DNA of 64,000 bases, from assembly GCF_007970465.1 (NCBI RefSeq), contig NZ_CP042429.1, positions 1,736,001 through 1,800,000 of the forward strand. Direction: 5' to 3'. Position 1 is the stretch's first letter. Every line of letters begins with the position of its first letter. The translations under genes were made by a program, and so were the position numbers. The notes under the pieces were generated by a model, which saw only the letters and a program-made list of their open reading frames with translations, was not told the DNA's origin and ran no database searches. The DNA is from Corynebacterium nuruki S6-4. Lineage in GTDB: Bacteria; Actinomycetota; Actinomycetes; Mycobacteriales; Mycobacteriaceae. Of the stretch, positions 51,670 through 60,566 are shown piece after piece.

Positions 51670-54149
51670 TCAGGAGCGCGCCGCCGCGGGGGCGTCCGGC
51701 ACCTTCGCGATCTCGCCGGAGCCGTAGGCCTCCTCCAGCTTCTCGCCCTCGATGTCGAAGGTGGGGAGCACCTTGTCCAACCACTTCGGCATCCACCAGG
51801 TGGCGCGTCCGGTGATGAACATCAGGGCGGGCACGAGCGTCATGCGGATGAGGAACGCGTCGAACAGCACTCCGGCGCCCAGGGCGAAGCCGAAGACCTT
51901 GATGAACGGCAGCGGCTGGGCGATGAACGAGACGAACACGGCGATCATGATGATCGCGGCGGCGGTCACGACCCGGGCACCCAGGCCGAAACCCTGGATG
52001 ACCGAATCCTCGACGGCGTTGTAGCGGCCCGTCTCGCCGGCGGCCACCGCCGTGTGCGAGTGCTTCGTCCACCGCTCCCGCATCCGCGACAGGATGAACA
52101 CCTCGTAGTCCATCGCCAGCCCGAAGGTCACGCCGATGAGGAAGATCGGCATGAAGCTGATCAGCGGACCGGGCGAGTCGATGAGCCCCCACAGTCCCTC
52201 CTGCCAGAACAGGACGGTCACCCCGAAGGCGGCGCCGATGGACAGCAGGAATCCGGACGCCGCCACCAGCGGCACCAGCAACGACCGGAACACCATGAGC
52301 AGCAGGACCAGTGCCAGGCCGACGACGAGGGCGAGGTACACCGGCATCGCCCCCTCCAGCCGGTCGGTGACGTCCTGCTGGATCGGGGTGAACCCGGTGA
52401 TTCCCATGTCCACCCCGATTTCGTTCTCGAGGGACTCCTGCTCGTGGCGCAGCTGCTGGATGAGCTGGACGGTCTGTTCGTCGATCGGGCCGGTGGTCGG
52501 GGTGATCGCGATCTGCGCGGTCTGCCCGTCCTGCGAGGCGCCGACGAGCTGGGCGCGCTGCACGCCGACGGTGTTGGCCAGCCGGTCCTTGACGGTGACG
52601 AACGCGGCCTGGGCCGGCGCCACCCCGCCGTCGGTCAGCGGCTTGAGGGAGGTCGCGGTGCCGTGGACGTGGTGGGCGTCGACGATGGCGAGGAAGGGGG
52701 CGTTGCGGCCCGGTCCGAAGCCCTCCTCGACGAGTTCGGCGGACTTGCGCTGGGTGGTCGATTCCGGCGAGGTCATGTCGGACGGCAGGGACAGCTGCAG
52801 GCGTGTGGCGGGCAGGGTGAGCAGGACGAGCACGGCGACGACGACGAGGACGAACAGGCCGGGGGCGCGGTGGATGAGCTGCACCCAGCGGGTGCCGAGC
52901 GTCGGGCGGTCGGGGTCGCGGTAGCGGCGGGTGCGGCGCAGCCGCCTCACCCGGAACCTGCCCGTGGCGGCCTCGACCTCCTCGGGGTCGTTGCCGTCGA
53001 GCACGGCACGGCCGGCCGCGGCGTCCTTCCGGAAGACCCGCGTGCCGCCGAGGCCGAGCAGGGCGGGCAGCAGGGTGAGGGCGACGAGGACGGCGATGAG
53101 GACGATGGCGGCGGCGGCCAGGCCCATGTAGGTGAGGAACTCGATGTTGGCCAGTGCCAGGCCGACGAGCGCGACGATGACGGTCACACCGGCGAAGACC
53201 ACGGCGGAGCCGGCGGTGCCGACGGCGAGCCCGACGGCGTCCGGCCGGGATCTGCCGTGGCGGAGTTCGTCGCGGAACCGGCTCATGATGAACAGGGCGT
53301 AGTCGATGCCGACGGCCAGCCCGATCATGATGCCGAGGACCGGGGTGATGTTGTTGAGCGGGACGAAGGCGGTCGCCCCGGTGATGCCGAGGGCGCCGAT
53401 GCCGATGCCGATGACGGCGGTGATCAGCGGCAGTCCGGCGGCGAGCAGGGAGCCGAAGGTGAAGGCGAGGACGATGAAGGCGACGACCACGCCGATGACC
53501 TCACTGATCGGCTCGATCTCGATGGGGTCGCCGAAGCCGGCGCCACCGGCCTCGGCCTGCAGTCCGGCGTCCCGCGAGGTCTGCAGCGCGTCGTTGACGG
53601 CGGCCTTGTCCGCGTCGGTGACGTCGGCGGGCAGGTCGACGTCGAAGGAGAAACTGGTGGTGCCGATCGTGCGGTCCGGGTTGACGAGGGCGACGTTGGC
53701 GGCGTCGGCCTGTGCCACGTCCTCGGGCATGCCCATCTGCGTCTCGGTGCCGACGAGCATGTCGGTCTGCGCGTGGTCGGCGGTGACCGGGTCGGCGAGA
53801 TTCTGCCGGGCTTCGTCGGACAGGTCGGAGACGTTGTCGCGGATGCCCTGCAGGGCGCCGTCGACCGCGGCCGTCACGTCCGGGTCGTCGAGGGTCTTGC
53901 CCTCGGGGCCTTGAACACGAGGGTCACCCCGGCGTCCTCCATCGGGTTCTTCGTCCCGGGGAAGGCGTCCAGGAGCATCTCGGTGGCGTGCTGCGAGGGC
54001 ACGCCGGAGATGGCGAAGAGGTCGTTGTACCCCTTCTGGATGGCCGTGGAGCCGACCCCCACCACCAGCAGGACGCCGACCCACACCGCCAGCACGAACT
54101 TGCGGTGCAGGTAGGACCAGCGGCCGAGATGGAAGAGGAAAGTCGCCAT
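51670..54149 (-). pseudogene. MMPL-family transporter broken by one-base frameshift
   Basis: RND/MMPL lipid exporter of about 826 residues if repaired. Reading starts at ATG 54149 (MATFLFHLGRWSYLHRKFVL, first membrane helix) and runs to GVTLVFKAP at about 53905; there it shifts frame and would end at 53874. From 53905 a second frame continues with EGKTLDDPDVTAAVDGAL and all remaining domains (VGIDYALFIMSRFRDELR, second half MDYEVFILSRMRERW) to the stop at 51670. The minus strand has GGCCCCGAGG where GGCCCCCGAGG would restore the frame. Either a real inactivating deletion or a homopolymer sequencing error. Confidence 0.85.
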
Positions 54150-54195
54150 GGGCGACCATCCTAGGGGACGGACCTGAGGGGGCTCACACAACCAC

Positions 54196-56238
54196 TCACA
54201 GACCGCTGTGCACGATGCGGCCGCCCGGCTGGCCGGTGTCACCGTCGGCCCCGTCCGCCCCGTCGGCCCCGTCGGCCCCGTCGGCAGGGAAGGCGTTGGC
54301 CAGCGCGGCGGCGAACAGGCGTCCGCGGGCGGCGTTGCCCTCGGCGTTGTAGTGGACGTCGTCGCCGTCGAGGAACCAGTCCATGTGCTCACTGACCTCG
54401 GAGGCCCAGTCCCACACGACGACATCCGGGTAGTCCTTCGTCGCCCGGGCGAGGACCTCGTTGAACTTCACCATGTTGGCGTTGTCCCAGTGGCCGGTGT
54501 CCAGCCGGGTCTTCGTGTTCGACCACATGACCCGCTGGCCCCTGAGCTGGTCGAGCATCATGCGGATGCGCTGTTCCTCGTCGTAGTTCGCCCCGGCGGA
54601 GATGTTGGCGGCGTCATTCACACCGGTCGCGATGACCCAGCAGGTGCCGTCGGGCTGGCCCTGGCCGAGCAGTTCGGCGACCGAGTCGACGGCCGAGGGG
54701 TAGTCCTCGAAGCCTTCGGTGGTGTTGCGGCCGCCGAAGACGCTGGTGACGACCTCGCCGGCGCCGTGCTCGAGGTACCGGTTCTCCCCGACGTCGGCGG
54801 GGTCCGGCAGCATGTCGGGGTTGAAGATGCCGAGCGAGGTCGAGTCACCGACGTGGATGACGCGGGTACAGGACATCAGTGCGGTCCCGTCCGCCGGGGT
54901 CACGGCCGGGTCGGCGACGGCCGGCCCGTTGTCCTCGAGCTCCATCCCCTGTCCGGCGGCGCCACCACCTTTTCCGGACGCCGTGGCGGTCGCGCCGTCC
55001 GGGTCGGCGAGCACGGCGGGGGCGCCGATGGCCAGGACGGCGGTCATGACCACGCCCGCCCCGGCACCGGCGTACCGGCGGAGCCGGCCCTGGGCGGCCA
55101 CCGGCACGGCCCGGTCGTGCCGCCACTGTGCGAGCCAGTTCTTCACGGGGGCGACCACGCCGTGGCGGCGGATCGGGTCCTCGAAGAGGGTCCAGCTCAG
55201 GGCGGCGAGGATGACGGAGATGCCGACGGTGATCACGGCGGAGGCGATGAGGTGGTCGGTCAGCCAGCCGGCGGGGAGGAAGGCGATCACCGGCATGTGC
55301 CACAGGTAGATGCCGTAGGAGCGCTCCCCGAGCCAGCGCATCGGCAGGCACCCGAAGAGCCGGGACCACACGCCGTCGACGCGCAGCACGGCGAGGATGG
55401 CGCAGCCGGCGGCGACGGTCAGCAGGGCGATGCCGCCGTGGTAGAGGAACATCGAGTCCCGGTCGACGAGGATGACGAGGGCGAGGATCCCCGCGACGCC
55501 CACCAGGCCGAGGACCGCGGCGGCGGGACGGCTGACCTCGGTGGAGCGGCCGGCGGACCGGCGGGCGGAGAGCCACACCGCCAGGGCGGCGCCGAGCAGC
55601 AGTCCGCCGGCCCGGGTGTCCGTCCCCTCGTAGACGCGGGTCGTGTCGGACGCCGGGTCGGCCAGCACCCACATCAGGGCGAAGGACGCCGCGGCGAGGG
55701 CGACGGTGACCAGGGCGACGAGGCCCCGGCGGTTGCGCAGCAGGACCGTCAGGGCGAGCAGGACGAGCGGCCAGACGAGGTAGAACTGCTCCTCGACCGA
55801 CAGGGACCACATGTGGTCGAGCGGGCCGGGGCCGGCGAAGTTGTCGAAGTAGGAGGCCTCGCTGACGATGGTGTGCCAGTTGTTGACGTAGAAGAACGTC
55901 GACAGTGCTTCCCCGACCCGGTCGGTGAAGGCACCGCGGTCGAGGGTGGTGGTGAGGATGAGGACGGCGATGACGGTGACGATCATGGCCGGGGCGAGTC
56001 GGCGGAACCGGCGCAGCCAGAAGGTCTTCAGGCCGAAGTTGCCGCGGCGGTCCCGGGACCGCATGAGGTTGGCGGTGATGAGGTAGCCGGAGAGGGTGAA
56101 GAACACCCCCACCCCCAGCAGTCCGCCGGGGACGCCGCCGACGTTCAGATGGTAGAGGATGACCACCGCCACGGCGAGGGTCCTGAGTCCGTCCAGTCCG
56201 GGGACGTACGTCGTCCCCTTGTCCACCGGTCTAGGCAC
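54196..56238 (-). CDS. OafA-type acyltransferase with C-terminal SGNH domain
   Basis: 680 residues. N-terminal acyltransferase-3 domain of about ten membrane helices (YVPGLDGLRTLAVAVVILYHL with the catalytic His, FFTLSGYLIT, MWSLSVEEQFYLVWP, ERSYGIYLWHMPV) up to about 370; then a membrane anchor and an extracytoplasmic SGNH hydrolase-like domain (HVGDSTSLG, GVNDAAN, DDVHYNAEG). It probably O-acylates a cell envelope polysaccharide or peptidoglycan. The C-terminus has an A-D-G tandem (9-nt units near 54245-54284). GTG 56238; promoter TAGGAT at 56286-56291. Confidence 0.93.
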   Translation of the reverse strand: MPRPVDKGTTYVPGLDGLRTLAVAVVILYHLNVGGVPGGLLGVGVFFTLSGYLITANLMRSRDRRGNFGLKTFWLRRFRRLAPAMIVTVIAVLILTTTLDRGAFTDRVGEALSTFFYVNNWHTIVSEASYFDNFAGPGPLDHMWSLSVEEQFYLVWPLVLLALTVLLRNRRGLVALVTVALAAASFALMWVLADPASDTTRVYEGTDTRAGGLLLGAALAVWLSARRSAGRSTEVSRPAAAVLGLVGVAGILALVILVDRDSMFLYHGGIALLTVAAGCAILAVLRVDGVWSRLFGCLPMRWLGERSYGIYLWHMPVIAFLPAGWLTDHLIASAVITVGISVILAALSWTLFEDPIRRHGVVAPVKNWLAQWRHDRAVPVAAQGRLRRYAGAGAGVVMTAVLAIGAPAVLADPDGATATASGKGGGAAGQGMELEDNGPAVADPAVTPADGTALMSCTRVIHVGDSTSLGIFNPDMLPDPADVGENRYLEHGAGEVVTSVFGGRNTTEGFEDYPSAVDSVAELLGQGQPDGTCWVIATGVNDAANISAGANYDEEQRIRMMLDQLRGQRVMWSNTKTRLDTGHWDNANMVKFNEVLARATKDYPDVVVWDWASEVSEHMDWFLDGDDVHYNAEGNAARGRLFAAALANAFPADGADGADGADGADGDTGQPGGRIVHSGL

Positions 56239-56285
56239 GCTGCCCGACCTACCTTCCTTTGACAGGTATCATCACCAACTGAGTT

Positions 56286-56291
56286 ATCCTA
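56286..56291 (-). promoter_or_regulatory. -10 box for acyltransferase gene
   Basis: TAGGAT on the minus strand in an AT-rich stretch, giving a leader of about 40 nt before the GTG at 56238; AAGGAAGG serves as ribosome site. Confidence 0.5.
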
Positions 56292-56416
56292 GCAATTCAG
56301 TCGGATTCAGCCCCAATGACGTGGGGAAGTTTCCCCGCCCCCTCCCAGACAATTCTTCGCCGTGCTGCCCTGTCCCGCCCGTCCCCGCCCCGTCCCCGCC
56401 GCCCCGGCAGACGGTG

Positions 56417-56489
56417 AACGGCGGATACTGCTCCCCCTGTCACCGTTTCCACCCGACACGCGGTGACAGCGGGTGCAGTATCTGCCGGG
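56417..56489. repeat. Palindromic intergenic repeat, family A copy 2
   Basis: 73 nt, 29-15-29 plan, inverted relative to the copy at 21530-21602. Left arm AACGGCGGATACTGCTCCCC then CTGTCACCG; right arm CGGTGACAGCGGGTGCAGTA then TCTGCCGGG. Arms are about 93% identical to the first copy; the 15-nt loop is different. Confidence 0.88.
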
Positions 56490-56554
56490 CCGTGGCGCGA
56501 TGCCCCCAGTTGACCCGGCCGCGGCGTCCGGCCCGGCAGGCCACCTGTTCGGCC

Positions 56555-56605
56555 GGCAGGCCAAAACTACGCCGAAGACGGTGGTGAACGGCGTTTTAGC
56601 CTGCC
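56555..56605. repeat. Palindrome in the 56 kb spacer
   Basis: GGCAGGCCAAAAC at 56555-56567 matches the reverse complement of GTTTTAGCCTGCC at 56593-56605 with one mismatch; CGCCG/CGGCG extends it after a 3-nt bulge. Single copy in this window. Confidence 0.6.
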
Positions 56606-56666
56606 ACGCCGACGGTTGAGCTGCCACCGGTCGGCCGGTCATCGCGAGGAAGTCATGTTGACCCGA

Positions 56667-56744
56667 GTTGACCCGGATCGGGCAGTTCCGTCGGACCAGA
56701 AACGCAGAATCGGGTCAGGTCGGGACAACTCCGGCCGGGTCAAC
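56667..56744. repeat. Imperfect 78-bp palindrome in the 56 kb spacer
   Basis: Ends GTTGACCCGG and CCGGGTCAAC are perfect reverse complements; inner GGGCAGTT and AACTCCGGCC also pair in part. Single copy here. Together with its neighbours it fills the 56239-56835 spacer, which contains no gene I can support. Confidence 0.6.
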
Positions 56745-56798
56745 CTGTGACACGCCCGTACCTGTCCGGGACCCCGCTCCCCCGACCCGCACACGACG

Positions 56799-56827
56799 AG
56801 ACCCCCGGTGCAGGGCACCGGGGGTCT
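56799..56827 (-). terminator. Terminator-like hairpin after tRNA-Ser(CGA)
   Basis: Perfect 12-bp stem AGACCCCCGGTG around a 5-nt loop, 8 nt beyond the tRNA 3' end on the minus strand. Confidence 0.75.
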
Positions 56828-56835
56828 GACGTTAC

Positions 56836-56923
56836 TGGCGGTGGCGGAGGGATTTGAACCCCCGGTGGTTTTACCCACACTCGCTTTCGAGGCGAGTACC
56901 TTCGGCCGCTCGGACACGCCACC
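56836..56923 (-). tRNA. tRNA-Ser, anticodon CGA
   Basis: 88 nt including encoded CCA. Acceptor GGTGGCG pairs with CGCCACC; anticodon stem ACTCGC/GCGAGT around CTCGAAA, anticodon CGA (reads UCG). Long variable arm. Upstream TTGGCC-18 nt-TACCCT (-10 at 56931-56936, minus strand) is a likely promoter. Confidence 0.95.
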
Positions 56924-57032
56924 GCGGAAAAGGGTACAACACCCGACGGAGTGCGGCCAAACCGGCAGCAGTCACCGCAGCAGCCACAGTGGTAGTCACC
57001 GCTGCAGTGGCACAGCGCCGCAGCGGGTTGGG

Positions 57033-57218
57033 CTACTTGCCCTCGAGCTTGTCGAGGCCGGAACGCAGCGCGTCCTTGGCCTTGTCACCCTTGTCGCCTT
57101 TGGCAACCTTGTCGATGGCCTGGTCGGCGGCACCCTCGATCTTGTCGCGGTTGTCGCCCACGGCACCCTTCGCCTTGTCGGCGACGCCCTTCAGTGCGTC
57201 CTTGTCGAAACCTGCCAT
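57033..57218 (-). CDS. Small charged helical protein (MT0933/CsbD-like)
   Basis: 61 residues, mostly Lys, Asp, Ala and Gly in amphipathic helix pattern (MAGFDKDALKGVADKAKGAV, then DKIEGAADQAIDKVAKGDKGDKAKDALRSGLDKLEGK). Resembles the Rv0909/MT0933-type antitoxin family or CsbD-like stress proteins; too low in complexity to decide. AGGAGG is 5 nt before the ATG. No toxin partner is adjacent. Lies downstream of tadA on the same strand. Confidence 0.75.
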   Translation of the reverse strand: MAGFDKDALKGVADKAKGAVGDNRDKIEGAADQAIDKVAKGDKGDKAKDALRSGLDKLEGK

Positions 57219-57339
57219 GGTGGCCTCCTGGAGAAATAGTGACGGAATATGACGGACGGTGACCGGTGAGGCCGGCCAGGTCCGTCAGGTCGGTAGGGTC
57301 CTTACGTCGCCCAACGGTAGAGGACGGGGCGCGGTCCCG

Positions 57340-57879
57340 CTACCGTTCCCCGTATGACGGGTCGGCCCGCCGACCACGGAAGAAGTCGCCCAGCAGCGCC
57401 GCACACTCCTGCGCCAGGACGCCCGACCGCACCTCACAGCCGTGCAGCGGCGACTCCCGGGGGACGTCGAACACCGACCCGCAGGCCCCGGTGCGCGGCT
57501 CCGGGGCACCGTAGACGATCCGGCCGATCCGCGCCCCGACCGCCGCACCCGCACACATGGCACAGGGTTCCAGGGTGACCACGAGGGTGCAGTCGCCGAG
57601 CCGCCAGGCGTCCCCGTGGCGTCCTGCCGCCGCGCGCAGCGCCAGCACCTCGGCATGGGCGGTGGGGTCCGCATCGGTCTCCCGCCGGTTCGTCGCGGTG
57701 GCGAGCTCGGGGTACCCCGCGGCCGCCGGACCGTAGACGACGGCACCGACCGGCACATCCGCCGCCGGGGTGTCGGCCGCGACCGCCAGCGCACGGCGCA
57801 TCCAGGCCTCGTCGCGCAGGTCGGCGGCCGGGCGCGGCAGACCCGACCCGATGAGCCGGGGGTCCGCCACCGGGCTCAC
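57340..57879 (-). CDS. tadA: tRNA-specific adenosine deaminase
   Basis: 179 residues. Converts A34 to inosine in tRNA-Arg(ACG). Zinc/catalytic motif HAEVLALR (His and catalytic Glu) and PCAMC are intact. GTG start at 57879 overlaps the stop of the upstream partner gene (GTGA). The N-terminal 25 residues before DEAWMRRALAVA extend beyond the usual start, so an internal start is possible. Confidence 0.93.
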   Translation of the reverse strand: MSPVADPRLIGSGLPRPAADLRDEAWMRRALAVAADTPAADVPVGAVVYGPAAAGYPELATATNRRETDADPTAHAEVLALRAAAGRHGDAWRLGDCTLVVTLEPCAMCAGAAVGARIGRIVYGAPEPRTGACGSVFDVPRESPLHGCEVRSGVLAQECAALLGDFFRGRRADPSYGER

Positions 57880-58403
57880 CCCCAGTCGCCGAGCAGCTCG
57901 TCGAACTCCTCGGCCAGTTCACTGTCGAAGCCGAGTTCCTCGGCGACGCGCAGCAGCTGTTCGGAGGCGTACATGTCGGGGTCGTCGAAGACGACGGCCA
58001 GCAGCTGGCTGCCCACCCCGATGTCCTCGAGCAGGTCGAAGTCGCCTTCGGGCCAGGGGGCGTCCGGGTCGTCGGCGCCGTCGACCTCCTCGTCGGTCGG
58101 TGGTTCCACCCCGAGGTCGTCGAGGACGTCCCGGGCGAAGAGCACCCCGTCGACCTCCGGGTCGTCGGGGTCCTCGGAGGCGACGGTGGCGTCCCCGATC
58201 AGCAGCCGGGCGCCGCCGGGCACGGGGCGGACGAGGGCGCCCCAGTCATCGTCGACGCACACCAGGCCCAGCAGGACGCCTTCGGCCCGCAGCCCCCGCA
58301 ACTCCCGCAGCAGGGGTGCCAGTCCGGTGGGCGCGGTACGCTGCAGGACACGCAGTCGCCACGCCCCGTCGGCGAGTTCTGCCGCCAGAACAAAACCACT
58401 CAT
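57876..58403 (-). CDS. tRNA adenosine deaminase-associated protein
   Basis: 175 residues, acidic. Matches the actinobacterial family found directly upstream of tadA (FVLAAELADGAWRLRVLQ; LRELRGLRAEGVLLGLVCVDDDWGALVRPVPGGARLLIGDA; FDLLEDIGVGSQLLAVVFDDPDMYASEQLLRVAEELGF). Function unknown. ATG 58403 lies 8 nt after TAGCGT (58412-58417, minus strand), leaderless. Overlaps tadA by 4 nt. Confidence 0.88.
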   Translation of the reverse strand: MSGFVLAAELADGAWRLRVLQRTAPTGLAPLLRELRGLRAEGVLLGLVCVDDDWGALVRPVPGGARLLIGDATVASEDPDDPEVDGVLFARDVLDDLGVEPPTDEEVDGADDPDAPWPEGDFDLLEDIGVGSQLLAVVFDDPDMYASEQLLRVAEELGFDSELAEEFDELLGDWG

Positions 58404-58411
58404 GGCCGCCA

Positions 58412-58417
58412 ACGCTA
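58412..58417 (-). promoter_or_regulatory. -10 box for the tadA operon, leaderless arrangement
   Basis: TAGCGT on the minus strand, 8 nt before the ATG at 58403; divergent from tyrA. Confidence 0.55.
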
Positions 58418-58450
58418 GTCGGCCCCGGCCCCACGTGAAAGGTGAACACC

Positions 58451-59479
58451 GTGAATCCGCAGACCACCCCCGCCGCAACCCCCGTGACCCGACCGGGTCC
58501 GGTCTGCGTGCTCGGTCTCGGGCTCATCGGCGGCTGCCTGCTCCGCGACCTCGTCGCCGCCGGTGTCGAGGCCTTCGGCTGGAACCGCTCCACCCCCACG
58601 GTGGAGGCGGCGGCGGCCGACGGTTTCGACGTCTCCGCCGACCTCCCGGCCGTGCTCACCCGGGCGGCCCGGCAGGACGCCCTGGTCGTCCTCGGTGTCC
58701 CGTTCCCCGCGCTGCCGGCGATGCTCGATGCACTGGAGCGCTACGCCCCGCAGGTCGGCTTCACCGATGTGACCAGTGTGAAGGGTTCGGTGCTGACCCT
58801 GGTGACCGACCGCGGTATGGCGGACCGGTTCATCGGCGGCCACCCGATGGCCGGCACCGCGGACTCCGGGTGGGAGGCCACCGCCGAAGGCCTGTTCCGC
58901 GGCGCGGTGTGGGTGGTCACCACCGACAACGCCCCCGCCGCGGTCGAGTCCCCGCGGGACGCCGCCTGGCTGCGCAACTGGCGCCGGGTCGTGGAGACCG
59001 CGACCCTGGTCGGCGCCGCCCCCGTCCCGGCCCGCGCCCGCAAGCACGACAAGGCGGTGGCCCGCATCTCCCACCTGCCGCACGTCATGGCCGAGACGAT
59101 GGCGATCACCGCCGACAACGGCGGCGCCCTGTCACTGTCGCTGGCGGCCTCCAGCTTCCGGGACGCCACCCGCGTCGCCGGCACCGAGCCGGACCTGGTG
59201 CGCGCGATGTGCGAGAACAACCGGGAGGCGCTGGTCACCGCCCTCGACGAGGCGCTGGCTCTCATGACCGGCGCGCGGGACGCCCTGGCCGCCGGCGGTG
59301 ACCTCACCGACTTCACCGAGGCCGGCCATGATGCGCGGCTGCGGTTCGAGGCCCGCGCCGGCCGGGTGAAGGGCGGACCGACGACCCGGTCACTGATCCG
59401 GGTGCTCCCCGGCTCCGACGGGTGGCTGGACCAGCTGCACTACGCGGAGAGCATCGGCGCGCAGATCGGCGTCATCTGA
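58451..59479 (+). CDS. tyrA: Prephenate/arogenate dehydrogenase
   Basis: 342 residues, tyrosine biosynthesis: oxidative decarboxylation of prephenate or arogenate. Rossmann motif GLGLIGG (22-28) near the N-terminus, DVTSVKG, the catalytic-site words GGHPMAGTADSGW and the helical C-terminal dimerisation half (HLPHVMAET, LAASSFRDATRVA). Corynebacterial TyrA prefers arogenate. Two in-frame GTG codons exist; 58451 is preferred because GAAAGG lies 8 nt upstream, while 58442 overlaps that site. No ACT domain. Confidence 0.92.
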   Translation: MNPQTTPAATPVTRPGPVCVLGLGLIGGCLLRDLVAAGVEAFGWNRSTPTVEAAAADGFDVSADLPAVLTRAARQDALVVLGVPFPALPAMLDALERYAPQVGFTDVTSVKGSVLTLVTDRGMADRFIGGHPMAGTADSGWEATAEGLFRGAVWVVTTDNAPAAVESPRDAAWLRNWRRVVETATLVGAAPVPARARKHDKAVARISHLPHVMAETMAITADNGGALSLSLAASSFRDATRVAGTEPDLVRAMCENNREALVTALDEALALMTGARDALAAGGDLTDFTEAGHDARLRFEARAGRVKGGPTTRSLIRVLPGSDGWLDQLHYAESIGAQIGVI

Positions 59480-59500
59480 CGGCCGTCATCTGACCCGTCG

Positions 59501-60538
59501 TCACCGGGGCTGGCAGTGCGCGGCATCAGCGGTCCCCGCCGCGCCTGCCGGGTCTGCGGCGCCGGTGAGCACCGGTGCGATCCGCTGTGCGAGCTCGGCC
59601 ATGGCGTCCCGCGCGGTCGCCTCGGAGCCGTCGGCGGTGGTGACGGCGGCAGCGAACGGGACGCGCGCGCCCTCGTCGCCGGCGAGCCCGAACTCACGCA
59701 GCAGGTAGGTCCCGTCCGCGTCGGCACCCCAGCCGCCCGTGAACAGTGCACCGGGAAGTTCGCCGGCGCCGTGGCGGTGGTCGTCGATGACCCGCCCCAT
59801 CGCGTCGAGCACCGGTCCCGCACCGGTGAGGCACGCCAGCCGGTCGGCGAAGATGACCTGGTTGTCGAGAGTCCACCGGTCGTCGCCGAAGCCTCCGTGG
59901 TCCGACCGGCCCCGGTCGGCGACGGTCTTCGTCGGGTCACCGGCCTGGCGCAGGACAACGTCGACGTAGCGGGCCGCGTCCTCGTCGGTGTCCCCGAGGC
60001 TGTCCCGGAGGCGCAGCGCGGCATCGTTGTCGGAGGCGGAGACCGCCGCACCGACGTCGCCGGCGATGTCGGCTCCCCCACCGGTCTGCAGCGCCTTCTG
60101 CTCGGCGGCGACGGCGACCGGCACCGTCATGCTGGACCAGGCCGGGAGATCCTGGAGCTCACCGGCGTGGACCACCCCACCGGCCGCGCGCACACTGACG
60201 CCGACCTGCACGTCGTATTTCCCGGCGATGTCGGTCACCGCGGCGGTGAGGTCGGCCCGCACGGTGGCGGCGGCGGCCTCGTCGGTCGGCCGGGACTGTT
60301 CGGAGACCTCGTGTTCGAGCGCCTGCTGCTGCTCGCGTTCCTCCCGGGACAGCCCGGTGCCGTCGGAGCCGTCGGTGCCGCTGCCGTCACCACTGGTGAC
60401 CGCGGAGACCACGACACCGACGCTGAGCAGGGCGAGAACCACGGCGACGGCGGCGGGGGCCGTCCCCGGCCGGGGGTCGGCCCCGGGGCGCGGCTCCGCC
60501 GGGGTCCGGTGCCGGGCGGTCTCGTTACGGTGCCTCAC
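59501..60538 (-). CDS. Beta-lactamase-fold protein with both catalytic lysines lost
   Basis: 345 residues with one N-terminal membrane anchor (AAVAVVLALLSVGVVVSAV, about 29-47). The C-terminal region aligns with the neighbouring serine hydrolase at 60567-61517: SSMT (135-138) where that protein has STSK, SDN (169-171) kept, TGG (267-269) where it has KGG. Loss of both lysines predicts no acylation activity, so a pseudoenzyme or binding protein outside the membrane. The two genes are adjacent, same strand, 28 nt apart, clearly a tandem duplication. Confidence 0.82.
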   Translation of the reverse strand: MRHRNETARHRTPAEPRPGADPRPGTAPAAVAVVLALLSVGVVVSAVTSGDGSGTDGSDGTGLSREEREQQQALEHEVSEQSRPTDEAAAATVRADLTAAVTDIAGKYDVQVGVSVRAAGGVVHAGELQDLPAWSSMTVPVAVAAEQKALQTGGGADIAGDVGAAVSASDNDAALRLRDSLGDTDEDAARYVDVVLRQAGDPTKTVADRGRSDHGGFGDDRWTLDNQVIFADRLACLTGAGPVLDAMGRVIDDHRHGAGELPGALFTGGWGADADGTYLLREFGLAGDEGARVPFAAAVTTADGSEATARDAMAELAQRIAPVLTGAADPAGAAGTADAAHCQPR

Positions 60539-60566
60539 CTTTCGGGACCCTACACACCGGGAACGG

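Noticed and set aside
51670..54159. Taking the long minus-strand frame as an intact MMPL gene starting at 54159
   Set aside because: Its first 85 codons are Arg/Pro/Gly-rich and lack the first membrane helix, which is present in the other frame from 54149; a frameshift explains both.
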